From: CAUTNH01 sp963543845
GTDB lineage: Bacteria; Bacillota_I; Bacilli_A; Acholeplasmatales; Acholeplasmataceae
Direction: 5' to 3'
DNA length: 64,000 nt
Assembly: GCA_963543845.1 (NCBI GenBank)
Contig: CAUUCL010000002.1
Span: forward strand, 34,727-98,726
Shown here: one piece after another, positions 47,895-56,561 of the stretch
Layout of the letters: every line of letters begins with the position of its first letter
Numbering within the stretch: the stretch's first letter is position 1
Made by a program: the position numbers and the translations under genes
The notes under the pieces: generated by a model
Database searches by the model: none
The model's input: the letters and a program-made list of their open reading frames with translations, nothing else
What the model was told of the DNA's origin: nothing

Positions 47895-49310
47895 ATGGGA
47901 AATAATTTAGAAGATAGATTAGAAGGAACCGTAAAAAAATTAAAATCTAAAGGAAAACTAAACGAAAAAGACATCGACGAGATGATGAGAGATGTAAGAT
48001 TATCTCTTCTTGAGGCCGATGTTAATTTTAGAGTTGTTAAACAATTTACCGAAAGAGTAAAACAAAAAGCAATCGGTGAAAAAGTTATAAACGGTTTAAA
48101 TCCTGGAGAAATGGTTATTAAAATTGTCCATGATGAACTTAAAAAAATTATGGGTGATGAGACAAGCTCTATTAAATATCAAGTAAATAAACCAACAGTT
48201 ATTATGATAGTAGGTCTTCAAGGAAGTGGTAAAACCACCGTTATCGCAAAGCTTGCTGCCTTTTTAAGAAAGCAAGATAAGAAAAAGCCATATCTTATTG
48301 CAGCCGATGTTTATAGACCTGCCGCAATTGATCAGTTAAAAAAACTAGGATCGCAAATAAATGTTCCTGTTTATAATAATGGCGAGAAAGACCCTAGAAA
48401 AATTGTTAAAACAGGTCTTGTGGACGCTACAAAATCTGGATATGATTTAATAATAATTGATACAGCAGGAAGACTTCATATAGATAATGAAATGATGGAT
48501 GAGCTAGTTGACCTTAAAAAAATAGCAGAGCCTGATGAGATTCTTCTTACAGTAGATGCCATGACTGGTCAAGATGCTGCAAATATTTGTAAAAGCTTTA
48601 ATGATAAATTAAATGCAACAGGCGCAATCCTAACCAAGCTTGACGGTGATACTCGTGGTGGTTCTGCGCTTTCAATAAAAGAGGTTTCTAACCTTTCGAT
48701 TAAATACTCATCATTTGGAGAAACCCTTGATACTATCGAGATTTTCCATCCTGATAGAATGGCTAAAAGAATTCTTGGAATGGGAGATGTTCTAACTTTA
48801 ATTGAAAAAGCCGAACAAGAAATCGATGAAGATGAAGCAATGAGTTTAATGGAAAAACTCGCAAATGATACATTTGATTTTAATGATTTATTAAAACAGT
48901 TTGAAATGATTAAAAAAATGGGTAAAATATCCCGTATAATTGGTTTTATTCCTTTTGTCGGCAAAAAGTTCAAGGATGCTGCAAAACAGATTAAAGAGGC
49001 TGATTTTTACCGTTTTGAAGTATTAGTTCACTCAATGACTGAAAAAGAAAGAAAAGATCCTAACCTTGTGATAAAATCATCAAGCAGAAAAAAAAGAATT
49101 GCTGATGGTGCAGGAAAGAATATTAAAGAAGTCCAAAATCTTCTAGAAGCCTTAGAACAACAAAAAAAGGCAATGAAGCAAATGGCAAATATGAGTGAAG
49201 AAGATATTAAAAAATTAAAAGATGATCCTTCAAAAATGCAAGACAATTTTACTCCTAAGCAAAAAAAATATAAAGGCAAGGGAAAAGGAAAAGGAAATTT
49301 TAGATTTTAA
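47895..49310 (+). CDS. ffh: Signal recognition particle protein Ffh
   Basis: Ffh binds signal sequences and 4.5S RNA. The G domain has GLQGSGKTT, DTAGRLHID and TKLDGDTRGG. The methionine-rich M domain follows (MGKISRIIGFIPF and MTEKERKDPNL), with a Gly/Lys tail at the C-terminus. Length is 471 residues. The weak AAGGA site lies in ylxM. A strong terminator follows. Confidence 0.96.
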   Translation: MGNNLEDRLEGTVKKLKSKGKLNEKDIDEMMRDVRLSLLEADVNFRVVKQFTERVKQKAIGEKVINGLNPGEMVIKIVHDELKKIMGDETSSIKYQVNKPTVIMIVGLQGSGKTTVIAKLAAFLRKQDKKKPYLIAADVYRPAAIDQLKKLGSQINVPVYNNGEKDPRKIVKTGLVDATKSGYDLIIIDTAGRLHIDNEMMDELVDLKKIAEPDEILLTVDAMTGQDAANICKSFNDKLNATGAILTKLDGDTRGGSALSIKEVSNLSIKYSSFGETLDTIEIFHPDRMAKRILGMGDVLTLIEKAEQEIDEDEAMSLMEKLANDTFDFNDLLKQFEMIKKMGKISRIIGFIPFVGKKFKDAAKQIKEADFYRFEVLVHSMTEKERKDPNLVIKSSSRKKRIADGAGKNIKEVQNLLEALEQQKKAMKQMANMSEEDIKKLKDDPSKMQDNFTPKQKKYKGKGKGKGNFRF

Positions 49311-49312
49311 CT

Positions 49313-49350
49313 AAAATAGGCTCAGCACTTAATCGTGCGAGCCTATTTTT
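49313..49350 (+). terminator. Terminator of the topA-ffh operon
   Basis: AAAATAGGCTC (49313-49323), one bulged A, GCAC, loop TTAATC, then GTGC and GAGCCTATTTT (49339-49349) form a long stem followed by T. It could also work for the converging lipoprotein genes. The rest of the gap up to 49447 holds nothing that I recognise. Confidence 0.85.
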
Positions 49351-49447
49351 ATATTACAGTTAGAAATTATGACAAACTGCTTTTCAAAGCAATTACTATA
49401 TTCCTTTAATACAATTTTATAAATACAATATAAATTTTACACAGAAT

Positions 49448-49939
49448 TTACTTGTCAGCTATATTTTTTGACCTTATTACAAATACATATATTGTTTTAG
49501 GTTTACCGTTACTATATTTTCCTTTGTAGGTACCACTATAAAAAAAATACTTTTCAAACGAAATTTTATCATAAAATGAAGAAAATACCTTAATTTTCAC
49601 GATAGCACTTTTGCCTTTAAAAGGAATGAAATAAGCTTCTCCAAATAATTTTTTAAAACGTAAATCATCAGGTTTATATTCAACACCATTAACTATAATT
49701 TCAGAGATTCCATTTTTTATACCTACACTATTATAATCCTTACTGCTTGAATTAGGAACACTTATTTTAAGTATTAAATAACCATCCTCTTTTTTAATAA
49801 ATTCAACCGTATAAGAATACTCATTTCCAAAATTAAGTTTTCGCTTATAGCATGTATCCATATAGTTATTTTCTTTACTACATGAATACAAAAAAAGCAA
49901 TAATATAAATACAATTAATGAATAAATTTTTTTTATCAT
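49448..49939 (-). CDS. Small lipoprotein A
   Basis: The 163-residue protein has a type II signal ending LYSC (Cys20). No known domain was found. It is the second gene of a pair, 16 bases after lipoprotein B, has the same length and shares a weak pattern in the C-terminal half (EIIVNGVEY here, NIYMDGIKI there), so the two may be old duplicates. I infer a surface location. Confidence 0.72.
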   Translation of the reverse strand: MIKKIYSLIVFILLLFLYSCSKENNYMDTCYKRKLNFGNEYSYTVEFIKKEDGYLILKISVPNSSSKDYNSVGIKNGISEIIVNGVEYKPDDLRFKKLFGEAYFIPFKGKSAIVKIKVFSSFYDKISFEKYFFYSGTYKGKYSNGKPKTIYVFVIRSKNIADK

Positions 49940-49955
49940 GTTTGATTACCTATTA

Positions 49956-50447
49956 CTAATACCCTTTTTTAATATAAAAACAATCAGTTAGTTTATATTC
50001 ACCTTGTTTATTGTATGCTGATGTTATATAGGTATCTTCAAATGAGAATCCTCTTATTTGATATTTATTTTTAAATTCTATATCAACATTAACCATATCC
50101 TCTTTAAAATCTATAATATATAGTTGAAATTTTACAAAGACCTTTCTAGCTTTTAGTAATTTTTTATCTTTATCTATTTTTATCCCATCCATATAAATAT
50201 TTTCGATATTCTCAATATCAGAAATTGCAAGAATTTGTTTATCAGAGTTTTTCTCAATTACTTTTATACTAATTTTAAAAGTATTATCATCTCGTCCTAA
50301 ATATTTAAATTGATATTTATTCTCGCTTTTAAAGGTTATTTCTTTTTTAGGATCTAGAAAAATCCACTTTTTATATTCTTGTTTATAGCATGAAAAAAGA
50401 AGTGGTAAAATAATGGTAAATTGTAAAAATAAAAGAATTTTTTTCAT
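49956..50447 (-). CDS. Small lipoprotein B
   Basis: The 163-residue protein has a type II signal ending LFSC (Cys20) and a beta-rich mature part without a known domain. GGAGATGGG lies upstream of ATG 50447 and a TATAAT box lies at 50489-50484 on the minus strand. Together with lipoprotein A it forms a two-gene unit. Confidence 0.72.
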   Translation of the reverse strand: MKKILLFLQFTIILPLLFSCYKQEYKKWIFLDPKKEITFKSENKYQFKYLGRDDNTFKISIKVIEKNSDKQILAISDIENIENIYMDGIKIDKDKKLLKARKVFVKFQLYIIDFKEDMVNVDIEFKNKYQIRGFSFEDTYITSAYNKQGEYKLTDCFYIKKGY

Positions 50448-50483
50448 CTTCCCATCTCCTTCATACTAGTTATTATCATTATT

Positions 50484-50489
50484 ATTATA
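50484..50489 (-). promoter_or_regulatory. -10 box of the two-lipoprotein operon
   Basis: TATAAT on the minus strand lies about 36 bases upstream of ATG 50447. The -35 box is not clear. Confidence 0.45.
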
Positions 50490-50593
50490 CTATAATTTTT
50501 ACTTTAGCTTGATAGCTTTATTATTTTAACAATTAAGATATAAAATTTTCTAACTCAAAATTAACGACTAAAAATGTAATTTTTAAAAATACA

Positions 50594-50637
50594 ATATGCT
50601 GTAAGAAACATATATTTTAATGTTTCTTACAGCATAT
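50594..50637 (-). terminator. 17-bp perfect hairpin ending the ABC/nuclease gene cluster
   Basis: ATATGCTGTAAGAAACA (50594-50610) and its exact complement (50621-50637) surround a ten-base loop. It lies four bases after the stop of the membrane protein at 50641. The arm GCTGTAAGAAACA returns in hairpins at 61335 and 63953. Confidence 0.75.
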
Positions 50638-50640
50638 ATT

Positions 50641-51663
50641 TTATAAATCCTGCTGTATATCGTTTTCAGGTTCTAAGATTTTTTCTTTTTCTTCCTCATC
50701 GATGTTACCATCTTGCATATTCTTTTTCATCTTTCTTCTAATTTTTATATATTCAACTAATTTTTTGTTTACAAATATAAAATATGCAAGGATTAAAAAG
50801 ATTAAATTTACAATAATTAAACTAGATGTTAGAACACTATTATGTCCTTTATAATTATAATCTTGACTAAATAAATTAAGATTTTTTATATCATCGCTAC
50901 TAAGTCTTTTTTTATCGCTTAGTTTATAATTTTCCTTTCTTAAATCTAAGTCACTCATTTTATCAATTGCCTCTTCTGATTCAAAAGTAGATGTGCCATC
51001 TGATGCAATAAGATATGTTTTTCTATAATAGTTAATTCCATTTATTTTTCTTGGACTATCGCTATCATTAAATACTAGCTTAATTCCATTTAGATAACTA
51101 TTATTTAAAAAGCCACTTTCTCTAAATCTAAAATAATTAAAAGGAAATATCAAGCGTGTATAATCAGAGGTGTTTTTATTTTTAGGATATGTTTTACTGT
51201 ATGAAAAGCTAAATGATACATAATCCCTAAACTTGTAGTTTTTCTCATTTAAAATAACATCTCTTGGGCTCATAAGATCTAAAACTTTAATTGGCTTTTC
51301 GTGGTTTGATAGGTTCTTAGCATAAAATTTAAGCATATAAAAAACTATTGAATAACCATTTTCACCTGTTTTTTTATTTTTTATTTGCTTAATTGCAAAG
51401 TGATAATTTAACTCATTTTTATCTAACTTTTTAAACTCATATAAATTTTCCTTTTTTGAGTAATAACCATCAATATTTAAATAGTTTAAATGATATTTTT
51501 CATACTCTTCGTTTTTATAAAGCGAGAAAATATTTTCAGCGTAGTATGAGCTTTTTCTATATACTAAGCCTATTTTTGTAAAAAAGAATAGGCTTAGTCC
51601 ATAAATTGCAAGAAAAATTGATGCAGATATAATTATAAGAATTATTTTTTTAGTCTTATTCAT
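50641..51663 (-). CDS. Two-helix membrane protein of unknown function
   Basis: The 340-residue protein has an N-terminal membrane helix (about 7-30), an outward-facing part of about 240 residues and a second helix (about 277-298) followed by a charged, acidic cytoplasmic tail. No family recognised. It overlaps the nuclease gene by eight bases and is the last gene of the cluster. I infer that it works with the nuclease or transporter at the membrane. Confidence 0.72.
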   Translation of the reverse strand: MNKTKKIILIIISASIFLAIYGLSLFFFTKIGLVYRKSSYYAENIFSLYKNEEYEKYHLNYLNIDGYYSKKENLYEFKKLDKNELNYHFAIKQIKNKKTGENGYSIVFYMLKFYAKNLSNHEKPIKVLDLMSPRDVILNEKNYKFRDYVSFSFSYSKTYPKNKNTSDYTRLIFPFNYFRFRESGFLNNSYLNGIKLVFNDSDSPRKINGINYYRKTYLIASDGTSTFESEEAIDKMSDLDLRKENYKLSDKKRLSSDDIKNLNLFSQDYNYKGHNSVLTSSLIIVNLIFLILAYFIFVNKKLVEYIKIRRKMKKNMQDGNIDEEEKEKILEPENDIQQDL

Positions 51664-52906
51664 AATCCTTTAAATCGGCAAATTTGTGAACATCAATTGT
51701 ATCTTCTGTAATACCGCTTTTATACTCACCCTTTTTGTAATCATAAGTTGGATCGGATTTTCCACTCCAAAGATTTAGTTTTTTGCTCTTTGCATAATAC
51801 TCTGCCATTTGTAAATAATTCCTCATTGAAATATTGTTATAAAATATTTCAGTTGATTTGATATTGTCCATTCTAAATTTAGCAAGACCATTTTTTACAA
51901 GTGTAAATGGAACTAATGATTTATTAGTCCAAACAAGTAAAAGTGCTCTACCGTTTCCCTCAATTGTTGGGCCCTCTCCACTAATTTGAACATAAATTCC
52001 ACTTTTACTTGAATATTTTAAAATATACTTTGTAACTGCAGATGCAATTTTACCATATGGTTCATAGTCAATATGCTTAGTTCTTTGGCTTTCTGGTGTA
52101 TCCATGCCTTGATATCTAACACGGCTATAATCAACATCCTCACCACCAACTTTTCCCTCTAAGTCAGAAAATTTAGTAGTATCGCCATCTACATATCTTG
52201 AAACAGAAACCTTTATTATTTTTTTAGAATTAGTATTATTTTTAACATCAGTTAAAAATTCTAACTTATCAGAATCAACTTTTGAATTTAAAATCTTAAG
52301 ACCTTCATTTTTAACAATTTCAGAAAGTTGAGGTCCTTTTAATATTTCATCATAAGTATATTTCATCTCTTCTAAAAATATATCATAGTACTCACTTTTA
52401 AAATAACAATAATCAGTTGGGTCAAATTTAGTTGATTGATTTATTTTATCTTTAAATCTTACAAGTGTTGTATATTCTGAAAAATTAGTATCTGCCCCTA
52501 AAAACCCAACTATATCAACTATTTTTCCATCTTTTAAAATTGAAACACAGGCATTTGCTTTTCTACTTAAATTCTCATCCCATTGATCAACTTTATCTTT
52601 TAATTTATCAGAATATGTTGCCTTTTCTTTGTTTACACCAATTTTATAAACTTGACCTGGCTTTAATATAGTATCTTTTAGTGTTATTTCCTCTTTATCT
52701 AAAACATCCCCTGCAGGATAGATTGCAACTTTATAATCTTTTAAATTAACATCAGTTTTACCCGTGTTTTTTAATTCTAAAAGATTGTTATTAAATCCTC
52801 TATCAGGTGTTAATAATTTATTTATTACAAGCCCACTTTTTCTTCTCTCACATGCAAAAAGACCAAAGCTTAGTAAAAAAAACATTATAACAAAAATCTT
52901 TTTCAT
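51656..52906 (-). CDS. Secreted lipoprotein nuclease: lamin-tail domain plus SNase (thermonuclease) domain
   Basis: The signal peptide ends LFAC (Cys19), so it is lipid-anchored outside. Residues of about 25-150 look like a lamin-tail (LTD) domain (LLELKNTGKTDVNLKDYKVA). Residues of about 235-400 form a staphylococcal-nuclease fold: VDGDTTKF (Asp), YQGMDTPES (Arg before, Asp and Glu), GRALLLVWT (Arg) and LVKNGLAKF, so the key residues are intact. It should cut DNA or RNA outside the cell with calcium. In several mycoplasmas such a nuclease lies beside an ABC transporter, as here. AAGGAG precedes ATG 52906. Confidence 0.88.
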   Translation of the reverse strand: MKKIFVIMFFLLSFGLFACERRKSGLVINKLLTPDRGFNNNLLELKNTGKTDVNLKDYKVAIYPAGDVLDKEEITLKDTILKPGQVYKIGVNKEKATYSDKLKDKVDQWDENLSRKANACVSILKDGKIVDIVGFLGADTNFSEYTTLVRFKDKINQSTKFDPTDYCYFKSEYYDIFLEEMKYTYDEILKGPQLSEIVKNEGLKILNSKVDSDKLEFLTDVKNNTNSKKIIKVSVSRYVDGDTTKFSDLEGKVGGEDVDYSRVRYQGMDTPESQRTKHIDYEPYGKIASAVTKYILKYSSKSGIYVQISGEGPTIEGNGRALLLVWTNKSLVPFTLVKNGLAKFRMDNIKSTEIFYNNISMRNYLQMAEYYAKSKKLNLWSGKSDPTYDYKKGEYKSGITEDTIDVHKFADLKDYE

Positions 52907-52930
52907 AAATTTATATCTCCTTACTTTTTA

Positions 52931-52960
52931 AAAAAGAGCCTTTGTTTAAAGGCTCTTTTT
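52931..52960 (-). terminator. Terminator between the OB-fold lipoprotein and the nuclease gene
   Basis: AAAAAGAGCCTTT (52931-52943) pairs fully with AAAGGCTCTTTTT (52948-52960) around a 4-base loop, and T bases follow on the minus strand. It lies between two genes that run in the same direction and may reduce read-through into the nuclease gene. Confidence 0.85.
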
Positions 52961-52968
52961 ATTAAATT

Positions 52969-55038
52969 TTAAACTTGTTTAATATCAGATTTATTAAATA
53001 CGCTTATTTGAGCATCACCTTTATATGTAGTAAGGTAACCTGTGATATCATATTCTTTATCTAATTTGAATACGGTTTTAAAGCCATATACAGTAATTTT
53101 GATTTTCTTATCACCAAATTCAATAGTAACAGTTTTTACTTTTGGATTACTACTAATTTCTACAACTTTACCTTTTATTGTAGTTTTTTTATTTAGATGT
53201 GAATCTTTTAAGCCTTTGAATTCCTCTTGAGTAATATCATTTTTAATTTCAAATTTTTTAGCTGTAAAGCCTGCTTCTTGACCATTTTCTAAAAGTGTTG
53301 TAATATCTTCAACTACAAATTCAAGTTCACCATAATTATTTACAGTTAATCTTGCAGCAATTTTAAACTTATCACCAGCTTTTAATTTATCGCCAAATGA
53401 TAATCCTTTTTTTGCAACTAACTTGTAAACTGTATCTTGGCTATCTTTATCTTTTACAAAATATCTAAAAAATGAAAGACCATTATCCTTACCAGCATAA
53501 ACTAAACCATCAAATGAAAATAATTTTCCATTATGAACATATTTACCTTCAGAGTTTTTAGCAAGCATTTTGTTATAATTTGAGCCAATTTCAGTAGGTT
53601 TTTCAGGTCCATCTACATTAACAGCTAAAATAGCTCTTACTTTAACGCCATCTTTTTCTGCTTCAACATTTAATAAAACTCCACCTTTTTCACCAGTTTT
53701 TAAAATTTTTGCTTTCTTTTTTTCTAAATCAACATTTTTGTTAAATTCATTTCTTTCATCAAAGAATGAATATGTAAAGTTTACTCCATTTGAATCTTTT
53801 AATAAGTCTTTTATTGCACCTTCAGATTCTGCATCTTTAGCCTCTGAAAATAATGTTTTTCCAGCTACTTTTTTAAGCTCTTCAATAATTTCTTTTTGTT
53901 TTGCTATTTTTGCTTCTTGTTCAGCTGATAAAGTAACATCTTTATTTAAAACCTCAATAACCGCAATTCTAGAGTTAAATTTACCCTTTAATTCATCAAT
54001 ACCTGATGATTCAGAATCTCTTACATCAACTGCAGTAATACCTTTAAATTCAATGATTTTTCCATTTAGTGCTTTTAACTCTTCATAAACATATGAGTAT
54101 GAAACCATTATTTTCTTGCCTGATACAAGATCTTCCAAATAAACACCATATTTTTTATCAGCAGCATCTGTTACAACAACTTTAGCAGTCATTTTTACAA
54201 CTTTTGAAAAATCGGTAGATCTTTTTAAACTTGCAAGTAAATTATCACCATATGATAAATCATTTGTTTGTTGTCTGTAAATTGTTTCATTTTCATCTGC
54301 TTTAATATTAGCAAAGTTTCCACTTGATAAAACCTCGATTTTAGGAATAGTATTTTTTGCTGCTTGAAGTTGGAAAGCATCATAGTAAAATGCACCAATT
54401 GCATCAATATTTATTTTATCTCCAACTTTCATATTCTTAGGAACATAATTTTTATCAGTGCATTTAACTAATGTTCTGTTTTCACCATTTTCATCAACAA
54501 GGTCAAATCTATCCTCACCGATTGCTGCAACAATTGCATTTTTAACTCTAAGATTTCTTCCTAAAATACCTTTTTCTTTATTACTTTTATCTTTTGCTTT
54601 TGCAACTTCTTCCTCAGTTAAATTGTGAAAATTTGATAAAAGTCTTTCATCTGGTTTTAAAACAGCTTTAATTTTAATTGTGTATTGTTTTTCTTTTTTA
54701 AACTTTTTGTAAGTAAATGTTGCTGTTAAAACTACTTCTTTTTTAGGATCTTCGCTAAGGTCATCAACCTCAGGATTATAGACATTAGCAGTTTCACCTT
54801 CAACTTTTAATAACTTATCATCACTTGATTTAAATGATACATTTATTCCATCTTTACTTTTAGTAACTAGTGAAAATGAACCAGCAGCAGTATATTTATC
54901 ATCATCAAAATCAAGACCTGCTAGATCATATTTTTCAACAAATCTATCAAAATCTTTCTCACTTACACCACAACCTACAAATAATACTGCTAAAAGTGCA
55001 AATACTAAAAGTAGTAACCCTTTTCTTATTTTAACCAT
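52969..55038 (-). CDS. Lipoprotein with two sets of Ig-like and OB-fold domains
   Basis: The 689-residue protein has a type II signal ending FVGC (Cys23). The layout looks duplicated: an Ig-like part (about 45-125) and two OB-like parts (about 162-235 and 265-365), then again an Ig-like part (about 395-480) and two OB-like parts (about 500-590 and 625-689, the last with KTTIKGKVVEISSNP). OB-folds often bind single-stranded nucleic acid. I chose ATG 55038 with GGAGAG; a longer frame upstream overlaps the solute-binding gene. It lies between the transporter genes and the nuclease. The binding function is an inference. Confidence 0.72.
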   Translation of the reverse strand: MVKIRKGLLLLVFALLAVLFVGCGVSEKDFDRFVEKYDLAGLDFDDDKYTAAGSFSLVTKSKDGINVSFKSSDDKLLKVEGETANVYNPEVDDLSEDPKKEVVLTATFTYKKFKKEKQYTIKIKAVLKPDERLLSNFHNLTEEEVAKAKDKSNKEKGILGRNLRVKNAIVAAIGEDRFDLVDENGENRTLVKCTDKNYVPKNMKVGDKINIDAIGAFYYDAFQLQAAKNTIPKIEVLSSGNFANIKADENETIYRQQTNDLSYGDNLLASLKRSTDFSKVVKMTAKVVVTDAADKKYGVYLEDLVSGKKIMVSYSYVYEELKALNGKIIEFKGITAVDVRDSESSGIDELKGKFNSRIAVIEVLNKDVTLSAEQEAKIAKQKEIIEELKKVAGKTLFSEAKDAESEGAIKDLLKDSNGVNFTYSFFDERNEFNKNVDLEKKKAKILKTGEKGGVLLNVEAEKDGVKVRAILAVNVDGPEKPTEIGSNYNKMLAKNSEGKYVHNGKLFSFDGLVYAGKDNGLSFFRYFVKDKDSQDTVYKLVAKKGLSFGDKLKAGDKFKIAARLTVNNYGELEFVVEDITTLLENGQEAGFTAKKFEIKNDITQEEFKGLKDSHLNKKTTIKGKVVEISSNPKVKTVTIEFGDKKIKITVYGFKTVFKLDKEYDITGYLTTYKGDAQISVFNKSDIKQV

Positions 55039-55057
55039 ATTATGCTCTCCTTTATGA

Positions 55058-56527
55058 TTATTTAATACTTCTATCATACGCATCATTTATGCGTCTTCTG
55101 ATGTGTTTTTTAATTTCTTCAATAGTAGGATTTTCTATTTTCTTACCATTATCATTTGTAATATCATCAACTAAAATATCTGCAAATGCTTTACTGATTT
55201 CATCTCTTGCAGCAGTTGATTTAGCAAATGCTGGTGATGAGTAGTATTTATTAATCTCACCCTTATATATTTCAAAGATTTGACCAATAACTCTTCTTTT
55301 CATAGCCTCTTCAAAAGCAGCATCAGCAGCATTATAATCAACTATTGTATCTTTCATTTTCTTAATTTCATCAGCATATTCTTTACTTTCAATTATAGAA
55401 TTTAAAACAGATGAATAACCACTGCTAAATGAAATTGCTTTTTGAACTTTTTGAGAAAGTAAGAATTTAAGAAGTTTAAATGCTTTTTCATTAGATTCTT
55501 TTCCATTATCTAGCATAGCAACATTTGGTCCTTGCAGGATTGTTCTTGCTTTTGTTGGATCAGTTTGTGGTACTGGTAAAACACCAACATCAAATCTATC
55601 TTTTTTTGCTGTAGGAATATTGTGTCTTGCTCCACCAGTTGAACCAATTGTAAATAAAAGTTGACCTTTTTTAAATTGTTCACTAGGATATTTATCACCG
55701 TTTGTTGCTTTAGTTATGAATTGTTTTTGTTTGAAATTTTCTCTATATTCATAAAATCTATTAACTACACGATCATCAACTTCATGGTTATTATTGCTAA
55801 AAATTGGACGACCTTTACCATCTTTATCATATTCAGTATATGGTAATCCTCTTTGCTCAAAATCAGTAATAACGTAGTTTGCATCTGAATCATAACCATA
55901 AATTGCTTTTAAAGAACCATTTTTTAATTGATTTTTAACTACTTCTTCCTCAGCTAGTTCTTTAACACCTTCCCATGTTTCAAGTTTACCATCAGTAATA
56001 TAGTGTTCAAGTCCTAAATCTTTAAATTTGTTTTTATTATAGTAGATAACATCTGTAGATTTTGAAAGAGGTAAATTATAAATACCACCTTTTAAATTTT
56101 TATTTGATTGTTCAAAATAAGTTCCTTCTTTTTTAAAAGTATCAGCAATATCAGCCTTAATACCTTTATCTTTATCTCCATAGTATATCTTGCTAAATTC
56201 AGGATCTGAATCAATAAATGGTTTTAAATCTACTACATTTTTATTTCTTCTATTATAAGCTGCAATGTGATCATTGTATGCAAATACTAAATTAGGCTGT
56301 GTATTTGCTGAAAGTGCTTTTTCAGTATTTGTTTTTATATCTTTCCAGCCACCTGATTCATAAGAGACAGTAATTCCTGTTTTTTTGGTAAATTCTTTAG
56401 TAAGTTCTCTAACCTGGTTAACTCCATCTTTACCCCAAGAAGTGTAAACTACAACATCTGCTCTTTTACACCCAACAAGTACAAAAAGTGTAAAAAGTGC
56501 TACCACCAACAACATCAATTTTTTCAT
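55058..56527 (-). CDS. ABC-transporter solute-binding lipoprotein (family 1, UgpB/MalE-like)
   Basis: The 489-residue protein has a signal ending LVGC (Cys20) and a family 1 solute-binding fold (VVVYTSWGKDGVNQVRELTK, IYNLPLSKSTDVIYYNK, PNVAMLDNGKESNEKAFKLL). It captures the substrate for the two permeases upstream. Family 1 proteins bind sugars, oligosaccharides, polyols or glycerol-3-phosphate; the substrate here cannot be read. AAGGAGG precedes ATG 56527; the open frame upstream overlaps nothing useful. 34 bases separate it from the permease. Confidence 0.85.
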   Translation of the reverse strand: MKKLMLLVVALFTLFVLVGCKRADVVVYTSWGKDGVNQVRELTKEFTKKTGITVSYESGGWKDIKTNTEKALSANTQPNLVFAYNDHIAAYNRRNKNVVDLKPFIDSDPEFSKIYYGDKDKGIKADIADTFKKEGTYFEQSNKNLKGGIYNLPLSKSTDVIYYNKNKFKDLGLEHYITDGKLETWEGVKELAEEEVVKNQLKNGSLKAIYGYDSDANYVITDFEQRGLPYTEYDKDGKGRPIFSNNNHEVDDRVVNRFYEYRENFKQKQFITKATNGDKYPSEQFKKGQLLFTIGSTGGARHNIPTAKKDRFDVGVLPVPQTDPTKARTILQGPNVAMLDNGKESNEKAFKLLKFLLSQKVQKAISFSSGYSSVLNSIIESKEYADEIKKMKDTIVDYNAADAAFEEAMKRRVIGQIFEIYKGEINKYYSSPAFAKSTAARDEISKAFADILVDDITNDNGKKIENPTIEEIKKHIRRRINDAYDRSIK

Positions 56528-56561
56528 AAATAGATATTCCTCCTTTTTATATCTAATTTTT

